This document shows positions 39,289 through 51,865 of a stretch of 64,000 bases of DNA, one piece after another. The notes under the pieces were generated by a model. The model had not been told where the DNA came from, made no database searches, and worked only from the letters and a program-made list of their open reading frames with translations. The position numbers and the translations under genes were made by a program. Where the stretch lies: positions 62,001 through 126,000 of the forward strand of contig NZ_CP088014.1 in assembly GCF_021044685.1 (NCBI RefSeq), in the 5' to 3' direction. The stretch comes from Bradyrhizobium daqingense. Its GTDB lineage: Bacteria; Pseudomonadota; Alphaproteobacteria; Rhizobiales; Xanthobacteraceae. Every line of letters starts with the position of its first letter. The stretch's first letter is position 1.

Positions 39289-40200
39289 ATGACTGACGTG
39301 ACGACGCCTGCGACAGCAGAGGGGCACCTGAGGCGGCCTGCGATCTCCTTCGAGTTCTTTCCGCCCAAGACGGAAGAGATGGAGCGGAATCTGTGGGACA
39401 CCATCAACCGGCTGGCCCCGCTCGACCCCAAATTCGTCTCGGTGACCTACGGCGCCGGAGGCTCGACCCGCGAACGCACGCATTCGACCATCGCCCGCAT
39501 CCTGAGGGAGACTGCGTTGCTGCCGGCCGCGCATCTGACCTGCGTCGGCGCCTCGCGCGGCGAGATCGACGAGATCGTCGACCGCTATCATGAGGTCGGC
39601 GTGCGCCACATCGTCGGCCTGCGCGGCGATCCCGCCGGCGGAATCGGCACGCCCTATAGCAGCCATCCCGACGGCTACCAGAGCTCGGCCGAACTCGTCG
39701 CGGGAATCAAGAAGCGGCACGGCGACATCGAGGTGAGCGTGTCCGCCTATCCGGAGAAACATCCGGAAGCGCGCGACTTCGATGCCGACATCGACACGCT
39801 TCAGGCCAAGGTCGATGCGGGTGCGACGCGCGCGATCACGCAGGTGTTCTTCGATAACGATCTCTACTTCCGCTATCTCGACCGCGTCCGCGCCCGCGGC
39901 ATCGACATTCCGATCGTGCCGGGAATCATGCCCATGCACAATTTCAAGCAGGCGAGAGCCTTCGTCACCCGCGCCGGCACCACCGTACCGGACTGGTTCG
40001 CCGCGAAATTCGACGGCCTCGACGACGATGCCGAGACCCGCAAGCTGGTGGCCGCGACGGTTGCCGCCGGCCAGGTTCAGAAGCTGGCCAAACGCGGCGT
40101 CGACACCTTCCATTTCTACACCATGAACCGCGCCGATCTCGTGTTCGCGATCAGCCATTTGCTCGGCATTCGCGCCAAGAGCGCGCAGAAGGCGGCTTGA
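39289..40200 (+). CDS. metF: Methylenetetrahydrofolate reductase MetF
   Basis: A 303-residue FAD enzyme reducing 5,10-methylene-THF to 5-methyl-THF. Motifs: [58 protein letters not shown] and [13 protein letters not shown] 39289 follows TTGGAG by about 11 bases. The stop is five bases before the metH ATG, which couples methyl donor production to its use. Confidence 0.96.
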   Translation: MTDVTTPATAEGHLRRPAISFEFFPPKTEEMERNLWDTINRLAPLDPKFVSVTYGAGGSTRERTHSTIARILRETALLPAAHLTCVGASRGEIDEIVDRYHEVGVRHIVGLRGDPAGGIGTPYSSHPDGYQSSAELVAGIKKRHGDIEVSVSAYPEKHPEARDFDADIDTLQAKVDAGATRAITQVFFDNDLYFRYLDRVRARGIDIPIVPGIMPMHNFKQARAFVTRAGTTVPDWFAAKFDGLDDDAETRKLVAATVAAGQVQKLAKRGVDTFHFYTMNRADLVFAISHLLGIRAKSAQKAA

Positions 40201-40205
40201 GACAT

Positions 40206-44051
<3,846 letters not shown>

Positions 44052-44079
44052 GCGCGCCTCCAAAACCGAAGTGAAAAAA

Positions 44080-44108
44080 CAACCCCATGCACAGTAGCGA
44101 TGGGGTTG
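44080..44108 (-). terminator. Terminator between metH and GST, strongest on the minus strand
   Basis: A 9-base perfect stem CAACCCCAT / ATGGGGTTG with an 11-base loop. Read on the minus strand it is followed by TTTTTT; read on plus it ends in a weak AAAAG. It would stop leftward transcription from the GST gene before it runs antisense into metH. Confidence 0.7.
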
Positions 44109-44250
44109 AAAAGTTTGAATAATTTCTGTCTTACCGAAAACGGTTTGCGACGTCGGGCAAAACAGGGGTATTATTGCATCATCGGCTGGTGCGCGCGGTG
44201 ACGCAAAGGCGGTCGATGGGTTCTGTCACTCTCCCACACACACACGATGC

Positions 44251-44444
44251 CCATCCTCCCCTGGAGGGGGAGGATCGGTTCGCATGCAGCGTAGCGGAAT
44301 GCGGACCGAGGTGGGGTGAAGCCAAGAACGAGATCGCTGAGAGCCTCGAGACGGCGCGAATCGAAGCAGCGAGATCCGGGATGGTCTGTCACCCCGCCCC
44401 GCTCGCGCTGCGCGCGATCGACCCTCCCCCTCCAGGGGAGGGTA
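44251..44444. repeat. Long inverted intergenic repeat (CCCTGGAGGGGGAGG family), copy 1
   Basis: The unit starts with TCCTCCCCTGGAGGGGGAGG and ends with the related CCCTCCCCCTCCAGGGGAGG. Between them are GAGGTGGGGTGAAGCC and CACCCCGCCCCGCTCGCGC. It shares these blocks with 51262-51453 and 51866-51925. With the terminator above, this accounts for the 44052-44448 gap. Confidence 0.85.
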
Positions 44445-44448
44445 AAGA

Positions 44449-45078
44449 TCACCCCTTCGGCGGTGCCAGCGGCTGTGCGATCTCCCTGAATGGCGCCAGG
44501 GCCTCGCAGCGCTCGGCATGCGCGCTCAGTGCCGGATAGCGCGAGGCGTCGAACAGGTGCGGGTGGGCCTCGCGGGTGAAGCGGACGACGCAGGCGACTG
44601 CGACGTCCGCATGGCCGATGCGCTCGCCCAGCCAGTACGGCGTCGTCACCTTGGCACGCTCGGCCTCGAGCACGGCGAGCACGTCCGCGATCTGCGCCTG
44701 GCAGCGCTCGACCCACAGCGAAAGCTGCTCCGTCCGCAGCACGCGCTCATAGAGCAGGCTCACCGCCTTGTCGCCGAGGCCGGAGGCGAGCGCGCAGATG
44801 CGCAAATGCTTGCGCCGCTCGGTGCCGCCGCGCGGCAGCATCGCCTTGTCGGGGCCGACGAAGTCGTCGAGATAGTCCAGGATGATCGTGCTCTCGATCA
44901 GCGCCTCGCCGTCATCGAGCACCAGCGTTGGCACGCGGCGCAGGGGATTATAGGGCGCGATCTTGTCGGCGTCCCCGAAGGTCGACCACGGTCTGTGCTC
45001 GAAGGCCAGCCCATAAAGCCGCAACGCAATCGCGACGCGGCGGACGAAGGGGGAATCGTATTGGCCGATCAGGAACAT
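44449..45078 (-). CDS. Glutathione S-transferase family protein
   Basis: A 209-residue GST: thioredoxin-like N domain (MFLIGQYDSPFVRRVAIALRLYG, with NPLRRVPTLVLDDGEALIESTIILDYLDD, which holds the cis-Pro and the glutathione-binding E-S pair) and an all-helical C domain (GHADVAVACVVRF). ATG 45078 has AGAGGTG 6 bases upstream. Substrate unknown. Confidence 0.92.
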   Translation of the reverse strand: MFLIGQYDSPFVRRVAIALRLYGLAFEHRPWSTFGDADKIAPYNPLRRVPTLVLDDGEALIESTIILDYLDDFVGPDKAMLPRGGTERRKHLRICALASGLGDKAVSLLYERVLRTEQLSLWVERCQAQIADVLAVLEAERAKVTTPYWLGERIGHADVAVACVVRFTREAHPHLFDASRYPALSAHAERCEALAPFREIAQPLAPPKG

Positions 45079-45091
45079 CTGCGCACCTCTT

Positions 45092-45172
45092 GTCATTGCC
45101 GGGCTTGACCCGGCAATCCATCTTTCCTCAGATTAGAAAGCGATGGATGCCCGGATCAAGTCCGGGCATGAC
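45092..45172. repeat. Intergenic palindromic repeat (GTCATTGCCGGGCTTGACCCGG family)
   Basis: Two hairpins GTCATTGCCGGGCTTGACC...ATCC and GGATGCCCGGATCAAGTCCGGGCATGAC flank a short AT-rich centre. Near-identical architecture occurs at 55112-55190. It separates the divergent GST and DUF6636 genes, so both promoters must overlap it. Confidence 0.85.
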
Positions 45173-45184
45173 CGACCGGAGTTC

Positions 45185-45607
45185 ATGGTACGCATGCGAT
45201 ATCTGCAATTTTGTCTTCTCGCGCCCTTCGTCGCGGCCACCGCGGTCCACGCCCAGGACCGCCCAATCGGCTTTCTCACGCCCTCGAAGAACATCGCCTG
45301 CCAGTTCTTCAGCAATGACGGACAGGGCGTGCTCCGCTGCGACATCATAAACCTGGAGGTCCGCCCGCGCCGGCCAGCCGATTGTGAGCTCGACTATGGC
45401 CACGCCTTCGAGATGAGCGCGAAGGGCGCTGCCGGCCGCATCTGCGCCGGCGACACCGTGATGGACGCCTCGCTTTCGGTGCTTGCTTATGGCGAGGTGT
45501 GGCAGCGCGGGGGATTCACGTGCCGGTCGGAGCAGAGCGGGCTGACGTGCTTCAACGCGATGCAGCGGGGTTTTTCGCTGGCGCGGGGGAGGCAGGAGGT
45601 GTTTTGA
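45185..45607 (+). CDS. Secreted DUF6636-type protein
   Basis: A 140-residue protein with a signal peptide (MRYLQFCLLAPFVAATAVHA) followed by a small Cys-rich domain: FLTPSKNIACQFF, GVLRCDI, ADCELDYGHAFEMSAKGAAG, VLAYGEVWQRGGFTCRSEQSGLTCFN. This six-Cys pattern fits DUF6636, of unknown function. ATG 45194 is an alternative start three codons later; neither has an ideally spaced ribosome-binding site. A decayed copy of its 3' part occurs at 46710-46890. Confidence 0.75.
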   Translation: MVRMRYLQFCLLAPFVAATAVHAQDRPIGFLTPSKNIACQFFSNDGQGVLRCDIINLEVRPRRPADCELDYGHAFEMSAKGAAGRICAGDTVMDASLSVLAYGEVWQRGGFTCRSEQSGLTCFNAMQRGFSLARGRQEVF

Positions 45608-45735
45608 GAAGCTGCAGAACACTACACTAAAACGTCCCTCTTTCGCGAAGCAACATCTATTGCTCGCACTAGTTGAGAACAGCTATAGTGTGGCCATTCA
45701 TGCAATTTCTCTGAATACAATTGCGCACACGCTCC

Positions 45736-46611
45736 ATGAATTGCGGGTTTTATCTGTTCGTCGATGAGGCAGGAGACGAAGGTCTTGAGCGAATAAGGCC
45801 TATCGACGTCGATGGTGCATCTGAGTACTTCGTTTTGTGCGGTGTCCTAGTTCGGACCAGCAAATATCCAGAACTGGTACAAGCTTTTGGCAGGATAAAA
45901 TCGGAGATCGGACTGCCCGCCTCCGAACAAATCCACTTTCGTGATCTAAGCGAGGAGCAGAAGCTCATTGTGACCCGCGCGATCGCCGGCCTTAGACTGG
46001 AACTGATAGCGATAGTGTCAAACAAACGAAACATGCGCGGCTACAGAAACCTGCGATGTGAGGCGAGGAGCATGGAATTCTCTCGTGGCCGACTTCGGCC
46101 TCGCAGATACAATTGGTTCTACAACAGCCTATTTCGTTATCTTCTTGAGCGAGCAAGCGCTGAATGCAGACGGTGGACCTACCGTGCCTACGGAGAGACC
46201 CGCTCGATGCAGATTATCTTTTCACGCCGAAAAGATCTTTCGTATTCGCAAACCGGAGCGTATCTCATAAAGCTTAAGACCGAGCGGCGCGATCGAGGAT
46301 ACTTTAATAACAAGGGAACAATCGATTGGTCAGTCTTGAACGTCTTTGACATTGACAGCCGCAAACATAAAGACGAAATCGGCCTCCAGATCGCCGATTG
46401 CGCGGCGAGCGCTATTTATCGGGCTCTTGATGAATCGTGGTTCGGAAATGTGAATCCGGTCTACCTCGAACTCCTCAATAAGAAATTCGCTCGGGTGAGC
46501 ACGTCCCCAAGGGACTATGGATTCAAGTTGCTACCAGATGGATTTCGCGGACCAGTATCGACAGATCAGCGGCGCGGTCTACTCTCGGTCGGGTATAAGC
46601 TACAATCGTAG
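45736..46611 (+). CDS. DUF3800 domain protein
   Basis: A 291-residue protein with the family marks: N-terminal acidic strand YLFVDEAGDEG (residues 5-15), EQIHFRDLSEEQK, and the C-terminal EIGLQIADCAASAIYRALD. DUF3800 has an RNase H-like arrangement of acidic residues and is often found in defence islands, phages and plasmids; its activity is not established. The region is AT-richer than the core genes around it and stands alone on the plus strand, facing a reverse transcriptase gene. Probably acquired. Confidence 0.8.
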   Translation: MNCGFYLFVDEAGDEGLERIRPIDVDGASEYFVLCGVLVRTSKYPELVQAFGRIKSEIGLPASEQIHFRDLSEEQKLIVTRAIAGLRLELIAIVSNKRNMRGYRNLRCEARSMEFSRGRLRPRRYNWFYNSLFRYLLERASAECRRWTYRAYGETRSMQIIFSRRKDLSYSQTGAYLIKLKTERRDRGYFNNKGTIDWSVLNVFDIDSRKHKDEIGLQIADCAASAIYRALDESWFGNVNPVYLELLNKKFARVSTSPRDYGFKLLPDGFRGPVSTDQRRGLLSVGYKLQS

Positions 46612-46709
46612 CCAATGGAGCAAAGCATTTTTCTGGGTGCTTTCCCGCATACCGCTTCGCACGCCCAGACCCGCGTGATCCTGCGATCTCCTGCGCACGA
46701 TTCATTTAG

Positions 46710-46890
46710 AGGCGGGCGGCGCGTGTTGCGATCAGGGTGCGCGGTGACGTCGTGATGCCCCCCGCCGCCGGTGCTGGCTTATAGGGGCGTGGCAGCGCGA
46801 GGGATTCACTTGCTGGCCGAAGCAATCTGGATCGACATGCTCCAATGCGACGCCGCAGGAGTTTTTACCGACGGGGAAAGCAGGTACCAT
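46710..46890 (+). pseudogene. Decayed fragment of a DUF6636-type gene
   Basis: This stretch aligns by eye with the last 160 bases of the intact DUF6636 gene (about 45450-45607). Shared blocks include GTGCT-GCTTAT, GGCAGCGCG-GGGATTCAC, GACGTGCTTCAA/GACATGCTCCAA and the GTTTTT and GCAGG blocks near the end, with about two thirds identity. Frame-breaking indels (for example TATAGGGGCGTGG for TATGGCGAGGTGTGG) leave no protein. The DUF3800 gene lies between intact gene and fragment. The rest of the 46612-46920 gap shows nothing else. Confidence 0.55.
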
Positions 46891-46920
46891 TCTAAGGTCT
46901 GCTGGCTCGAAAGAGCGCAC

Positions 46921-48368
46921 TCAAACAATGCCTGCCCTCTCAAGAGCTCTTTCAAGCTCCCTCTCTGCTCGACCCTTCACCTTTGAGCGAAAGTCGCGCA
47001 ATTGTCGTGAGATCGTCAAACCTTTCGCACCAAAGATTTTTACTGCACGACGTGCGTAAGTCCAGAACGTCCATTTCCGGTAATCGTCTGCCACCTCTGC
47101 GAAGTCTTGCACACGACCAAATCTTTCAATCAGCTTCTCGCAGTCCAAATGTCCTCATAAAAAGGAAGCGTCCTTGCCAGGATATCTTTTCACAAGAGAG
47201 ACTGCGGCAGACCGAGCATTGCGCGTGACCTTCCGATAGAGATTGGATAACGTGCTGTCTCGGATGAAAACTTTCCTTCCGTCAAACCGGAAGCCTAGAT
47301 ATTCTAATCCGTTCTTGTCCTGCTCACCTTGGACCAAAGTGCAAACTTGAGTGCTGCCCTTTGAACTGAATACAAACACGGAAGATTTCTTTTCTTTGAT
47401 GACAAGCTTCTCGCCAAACTTCTTGATCATGACTCGCATATCGTACGCTAACGACTTCCCAACATCCTCTCCTCCGGGACAGATCAAGAGGATATCGTCT
47501 GAATATCGAAAATAGACACCTCCTAGCTTCGCAATGCGCTCGCGAACTGCGCAGTCAAATTTCAGGAGATAGATATTTGCCAGCAAATCGGAGATGGGAG
47601 AGCCTTGTGGGATTCCGTAATTTTTCAAATTGACATCGACAATACTCTTCGAGCCGTCCCCCCCCCAGCGATTTTCTGTCTAAACTCGAGTCCGCTGCAC
47701 AATTGCTTGGGCATGTCCTTATAAGAAACTAGATATCCGCTGGAGGGTTTCCCAGATTTTGAGGAGGGTTTAGGACCAAAATATCCAAGGCGCTCATAGA
47801 CAGCTTGTTTTTCGACAACGGTATATCTTGTAATTGCGCGAAAGACTCTGAAATGGTCCTCCGGCAGCTTCTTCACACCCAATAGCTCACACCACGCTGC
47901 CTTTAATCGATCATGATCCAACGATTCGAAGAAGCCACTGATATCAAGCGCAACCACGCAGCAGTTTCCGAGCTTACTAATCGTATCAAACGCATCTCGA
48001 GCAAAGTGAATGTTGCATTTCCCTTTACCGTCCTCGTCCATTATTCGTCGATACGCCAGAATCGAATCCGATAATGCGTTACTGGCTAGAGCAGCCTCAT
48101 AAGCTCTTGAGAGGACGTGACGATAATAGGAGAAAATGTACGCATCGCCCCGAGCAGAATACCGGATAGGCCGCAGCTTCACATCGCCTTGTTTGCCTAG
48201 CGGGGCGAAACGCGTCCAACGGTCCGAGTACAATAGGAAGGGATAAAATGTGTGCGACGCAACAGCCTTAGGATCGGTAGCTAGCTTAGTGGCAGCCGCG
48301 ATAGAGAGCTGAGCGTCGAAATGGGGGTAGCGCTTCAAATTCTCGGAAGCAATCTTCCAAGTATCCAT
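46921..48368 (-). pseudogene. Defence-type reverse transcriptase (DRT2-like), disrupted
   Basis: Three collinear pieces form one RT. Piece 1 (48368-47667) starts MDTWKIASENLKRYPHFD at an ATG with GGGAGG 4 bases upstream and holds motif A (VVALDISGFFESLDHDRLK). Piece 2 (47667-47158), one frame over, holds NYGIPQGSPISDLLANIYLL and the catalytic YSDD (FRYSDDILLI). Piece 3 (47154-46921), in the frame of piece 2 after a TGA, is a C-terminal segment (WTFWTYARRAVKIFGAKGLTISRQLRDFR). The frame breaks in a G9 run (47658-47666); G10 or G7 would restore it. YPHFD, NIHFA and the FWTYA tail recall DRT2/UG-group antiviral RTs; that match is from memory. Repaired length is about 480 residues. Confidence 0.7.
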
Positions 48369-48369
48369 C

Positions 48370-48660
48370 GTGCCTCCCAGAGCGAGAGAGGGTGAGGTAA
48401 CCAGTTGCGGTCCGGTTATGACCTCACCCTGCACCGTTAGCAGCGAGTCCACTCGAAGACTCTTACCCGCAAACAATCGACTTTGTAGTCTATACTGTCG
48501 TCCAGATGCTACGCACCCGGCGCGACTGCGCCTGCGCCGATACGGAGTTCACCATTCTGATGGCGATCAATATCATTGCAAACTTCAGCCTTGACAGTTT
48601 CAACCGTCACTCCGGCTCCCCCGAACGGATCTTCGTAGCCGGATAACACCCCAAGTTGAG
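48370..48660 (-). ncRNA. Hairpin-rich leader upstream of the RT: candidate DRT2-type template ncRNA
   Basis: Just 5' of the RT start, the minus strand has successive stems: GGGTGAGG/CCTCACCC continued by TAACC/GGTTA (48390-48429), GAGTC/GACTC near 48450, CGGCGC/GCGCCG (48518-48539), a 7-base stem with TGAA loop and one G-T pair (48592-48609), and CCGGCT/AGCCGG (48612-48642). DRT2 systems encode a structured ncRNA at exactly this place, used as template for concatemeric cDNA. Boundaries are guesses. The remainder to the GNAT stop at 48855 shows nothing I can support. Confidence 0.4.
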
Positions 48661-48854
48661 GAATGCTTCCGCAATTTAGGTCAATCTTCTCGGCTTTCAA
48701 GTGGGCGCCCGAGCGAAACAACCCCTACTAGATAGTTGGCAGAAAGTTTTATCTCTTGACACAAGTGGCATCGGCACGGCGATTCTCTCCGCCGGCTCAG
48801 CAATTGCTCGAAGGCGCTCTTTAGGCGCTACTCCCACCCAGCGAACGCGGCCAG

Positions 48855-49451
48855 TTACAACTGGATGATCGGCACGTGCCGCGCCACATCGCGCGGCGCG
48901 GTGCCGTCGAGGCGCGGGTCGTCCTCGACTTCGATCTGGCGGCGGAAGGGCCGGAAGCCGGAGCGCTGGTAGAATGCGACGGCGGAGGGATGGTCGAAGG
49001 TGCAGGTGTGCACCCAGACGCGGCGGAGATCGCGTGACCATGCGATCTCCAGCGCGCGGTTCATCAGGAAGCGGGCGGCGCCGGTGCCGATGAGACCAGC
49101 GGTGACGCCGAAATAGACCAGCTCGCACTGGCCGGGCTCGCGGAAGTCGAGCTCGAGCAGGCCTTCGTCGCGGCCGTCAAGGACGAGAGTGTAGACTTCG
49201 ATTCCGGCTGCGTGGATGATCGCCGCGAGCTCGGCGTCGGTCATGCGGGCGCGCGAGAACCACAGCCAGTCTTCGCCGACGCGGCGGAAGAGATCGCGAT
49301 ACCAATCGAGCGCGGGCGCGTCGACCTTGCGCAGTCTCCATGCGCCAGGGGGATCGGCGCGGGGCGCGGGAGGTGCGGTCATCTCGAGATGGGTGACGAC
49401 GGCTGCGATCTTGCCGGCGGGCACGTCGGAATAGCCGTCAGGGAGGATCAT
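48855..49451 (-). CDS. GNAT family N-acetyltransferase
   Basis: A 198-residue acetyltransferase: LRKVDAPALDWYRDLFRRVGEDWLWFSRARM, then the GNAT core GQCELVYFGVTAGLIGTGAARFLMNRALEIAW (acetyl-CoA loop) and TCTFDHPSAVAFYQRSGFRPFRRQIEV. The TCTFDHPSAVAFY form resembles a subgroup with unknown acceptor. GC content returns to the chromosomal level here, marking the right border of the accessory patch. Confidence 0.9.
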   Translation of the reverse strand: MILPDGYSDVPAGKIAAVVTHLEMTAPPAPRADPPGAWRLRKVDAPALDWYRDLFRRVGEDWLWFSRARMTDAELAAIIHAAGIEVYTLVLDGRDEGLLELDFREPGQCELVYFGVTAGLIGTGAARFLMNRALEIAWSRDLRRVWVHTCTFDHPSAVAFYQRSGFRPFRRQIEVEDDPRLDGTAPRDVARHVPIIQL

Positions 49452-49520
49452 GCGAGTTGCTTCTTTCCGTTATGGGCGAGCGGGCGGCGCCGTTTGAGGA
49501 GCGACAGCAGCGCGGCACTC

Positions 49521-49607
49521 CGTCATTGCGAGCGCAGCGAAGCAATCCAGGATCTTTCCGCGGAAGCAGTCTGGATTGCTTCGTCGCAAGGGCTCCTCGC
49601 AATGACG
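49521..49607. repeat. Intergenic palindromic repeat (CGTCATTGCGAGCGCAGCGAAGCAATCC family)
   Basis: The left arm CGTCATTGCGAGCGCAGCG and AAGCAATCCAG pair with CTGGATTGCTTCGTCGCAAG and CTCGCAATGACG on the right, enclosing a short centre. A well-known repeat type in Bradyrhizobium and relatives. It fills the gap between the glpK stop and the GNAT start. Confidence 0.85.
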
Positions 49608-49662
49608 ACGTGGACACAGTTGGCGCGCCTCGCGGCATCGAGCTGCGACGCTGTACCTACGC

Positions 49663-51168
49663 CTACCCCTCCCCTTCATCACTCGCCAGCACGCCCCTCA
49701 CTGCCCTTGCCCAGCCTGCGAGCTTCTTCTCGCGTGTGGCCTGGCTCATATTTGGCTTGAAACGGTGCTCGAGGCGCCAGTTGTCGGCGAACTTGGTCGG
49801 CTCGGGATAGACGCCGGCGTTGAGGCCGGCGAGATAGGCGGCACCGAGCGCGGTGGTCTCCTGGATCACGGGGCGGTCGACCGGCGCATCCAGCAAATCG
49901 GCGAGGCGCTGCATGGTCCAGTCGGAGGCGGTCATGCCGCCGTCGACGCGGAGCACGACGCTGGCGGTTTCCGAGCTCGGCCAATCCGCACGCATCGCGG
50001 CCCAGAGATCGAAGGTCTGGTAGCAGACGCTTTCCAGCGCGGCGTGGGCGAGCTCGGCGGGGCCGGTGTTGCGGGTGAGGCCGAACAGCGCGCCGCGCAC
50101 GCGCGGATTCCAGTAGGGGGCGCCCATGCCGACAAAGGCGGGGACGAGATAGACGCTCTGCATGGAATCGGACTGATCGGCGAGCGGGCCGGTCTCGGCG
50201 GCGTGCTTGATGATGCCGAGCCCGTCGCGCAGCCATTGCACCGCGGAGCCTGCGACGAAGATCGAGCCTTCCAGCGCATAGGTGCGCTTGCCATCGAGCT
50301 GATAGGCGACGGTGGTGAGGAGCTTGTTCTTGGAGACCACAGGCGTGGTACCGGTGTTGAGCAGCGCGAAGCAGCCGGTGCCATAGGTCGACTTCATCAT
50401 GCCGGGCCGGAAGCAGGCCTGGCCGATGGTGGCAGCCTGCTGGTCGCCGGCAATGCCCGATATGGCGATGGGGCCGCCGAACAAATCCGGCGTGCTCTCG
50501 CCGAAGCGGGCGGAGGAGTCCTTCACCTCGGGCAGCATCGAGCGCGGCACGCCGATGATCTCCAAGAGCTCGTCGTCCCACTCTCCGGTGTGGATGTTGA
50601 ACAGCAGCGTGCGCGAGGCATTGGTGGCGTCGGTGGCGTGCACCTTGCCGCCGGTGAGTCGCCAGAGCAGATAGCAATCGATGGTGCCGAACATCAACTC
50701 GCCGCGCGCGGCGCGCGCCCGCGCGCCGGGGACGTGGTCGAGAATCCAGGCAACCTTGGTGCCGGAGAAATAGGGATCGATGATCAGTCCGGTCTTCTGC
50801 GAGATCACGGGCTCGCGACCGTCGGCTTTCAGTTTGGCGCAGATGTCGGCGGTGCGGCGGTCCTGCCAGACGATGGCGCGGTGCACGGCCTGGCCGGTGG
50901 CGCGGTCCCACACCACGGTGGTCTCGCGCTGGTTGGTGATGCCGATCGCGGCGATGTCCTTTGCCGTGATGCCGGCATGCTCGATCGCCTCGCGGCACAC
51001 CATCACGGTCGAGGTCCAGATGTCCTCGGGCTCGTGCTCCACCCACCCCGACGCCGGAAAATGCTGCGGAAACTCGGCTTGCGCCTTCGCCGCAATGGAA
51101 ATATCGCCGCGAAACACGATCGCGCGCGAAGAGGTGGTGCCCTGGTCAATGGCGAGGACGAAAGACAT
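49663..51168 (-). CDS. glpK: Glycerol kinase GlpK
   Basis: A 501-residue FGGY kinase making sn-glycerol 3-phosphate from glycerol and ATP. Motifs: [90 protein letters not shown] and [14 protein letters not shown]. Full length. No glpF or glpD is adjacent, so it stands alone between repeat blocks. Confidence 0.97.
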   Translation of the reverse strand: MSFVLAIDQGTTSSRAIVFRGDISIAAKAQAEFPQHFPASGWVEHEPEDIWTSTVMVCREAIEHAGITAKDIAAIGITNQRETTVVWDRATGQAVHRAIVWQDRRTADICAKLKADGREPVISQKTGLIIDPYFSGTKVAWILDHVPGARARAARGELMFGTIDCYLLWRLTGGKVHATDATNASRTLLFNIHTGEWDDELLEIIGVPRSMLPEVKDSSARFGESTPDLFGGPIAISGIAGDQQAATIGQACFRPGMMKSTYGTGCFALLNTGTTPVVSKNKLLTTVAYQLDGKRTYALEGSIFVAGSAVQWLRDGLGIIKHAAETGPLADQSDSMQSVYLVPAFVGMGAPYWNPRVRGALFGLTRNTGPAELAHAALESVCYQTFDLWAAMRADWPSSETASVVLRVDGGMTASDWTMQRLADLLDAPVDRPVIQETTALGAAYLAGLNAGVYPEPTKFADNWRLEHRFKPNMSQATREKKLAGWARAVRGVLASDEGEG

Positions 51169-51261
51169 GGCGGCTTACCCTGGTGTTTCCCCCTGGAGGG
51201 CATCATTGTGTCGCGCCAAAGAAACGGGATTGCCGCCATGAGGTCAAGGTGGCCGTCCTCT

Positions 51262-51453
51262 TACCCTCCCCTGGAGGGGGAGGGTCGATCGCGCGAAGCG
51301 CGAGCGGGGCGGGGTGGGGCCGCAAAGGAGGTCTCTCGTTCCTAGTCGAAGCACTTTTGCCGCACATCAGACAAACCGCATTCGCGGATAGTCCGTCACC
51401 CCACCCCGCTGCGCATTGCATGCGCAACGACCCTCCCCCTCCAGGGGAGGGTA
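51262..51453. repeat. Long inverted intergenic repeat (CCCTGGAGGGGGAGG family), copy 2
   Basis: It opens with TACCCTCCCCTGGAGGGGGA and closes with CCCTCCCCCTCCAGGGGAGG. Inner blocks GGGGCGGGGTGGGG and CACCCCACCCCGCTGCGC match copy 1 at 44251-44444. The C-terminal coding frame of the broken DUF559 gene reads into it (PYPPLEGEG). Confidence 0.85.
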
Positions 51454-51857
51454 AGGGAAGTGGCCCGCAGCGTAGCTTCGACGGTGCTTCATAGGCACGG
51501 CTTTCGCCTCGCGCGAGCCGTATAGCTCGACATAGATCCGTTCGAGCACGGCGGTCAGGTCGGCCGTGATCTCCGAATTCCAGAACCGGATAACTAACCT
51601 TCGCGTTCCAGCCAGCGTTGGCGTTCGAGGTCCTGTGCGGCCGTGTCGTCTTCATTGTGGTGCCCGCCGTCGAGCTCGATGACGAGGCGCTTGGCCGGGC
51701 AGAGGAAGTCAACGATGTAGGGGCCGATCGGCGCCTGCCGGCGGAAGTGCGAGCCCTCGATCGGGAGCTCATTGAGCGCACGCAAGATCCGCTCGTGTGG
51801 AGTGGTGTTCGCCCTGAGCTTCTTTGCCGCGGCTTGTCGGATTGATTTCGAGACCAT
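51367..51857 (-). pseudogene. DUF559 endonuclease-like gene with a frameshift
   Basis: From ATG 51857 the frame encodes MVSKSIRQAAAKKLRANTTPHERILRALNELP, FRRQAPIGPYIVDFLCPAKRLVIELDGGHH and ERQRWLEREG, then stops at 51594-51596. The expected continuation (VIRFWNSEITADLTAVLERIYVELYG) is present in the next frame. Loss of one base in the Tyr codon of the usual GYxVxRFWN motif explains the break. DUF559 proteins share the Vsr / restriction-endonuclease-like fold (VDF-ELDGxHH core). The gene lies exactly between two copies of the CCCTGGAGGGGG repeat. Confidence 0.75.
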
Positions 51858-51865
51858 CAGTGTGG

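Noticed and set aside
44226..44519. Frames encoding PLEGEG-type peptides downstream of the GST gene
   Set aside because: These come from the GGAGGGGG repeat family and are not genes.
46921..48368. Group II intron maturase or retron RT
   Set aside because: No intron domain V-like hairpin or maturase region was seen, and the N-terminal YPHFD and NIHFA regions fit defence-type UG/DRT RTs better; a profile search would be decisive.
48512..48721. 70-codon frame upstream of the RT as a protein gene
   Set aside because: No good start or ribosome-binding site and it crosses several hairpins; better treated as part of a structured leader, with its openness noted as possibly meaningful for a DRT2 template.
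49438..49682. Short frames reading through the 49521-49607 repeat
   Set aside because: They are translations of a palindromic repeat, recognisable by repeat-derived peptides, with no start signal.
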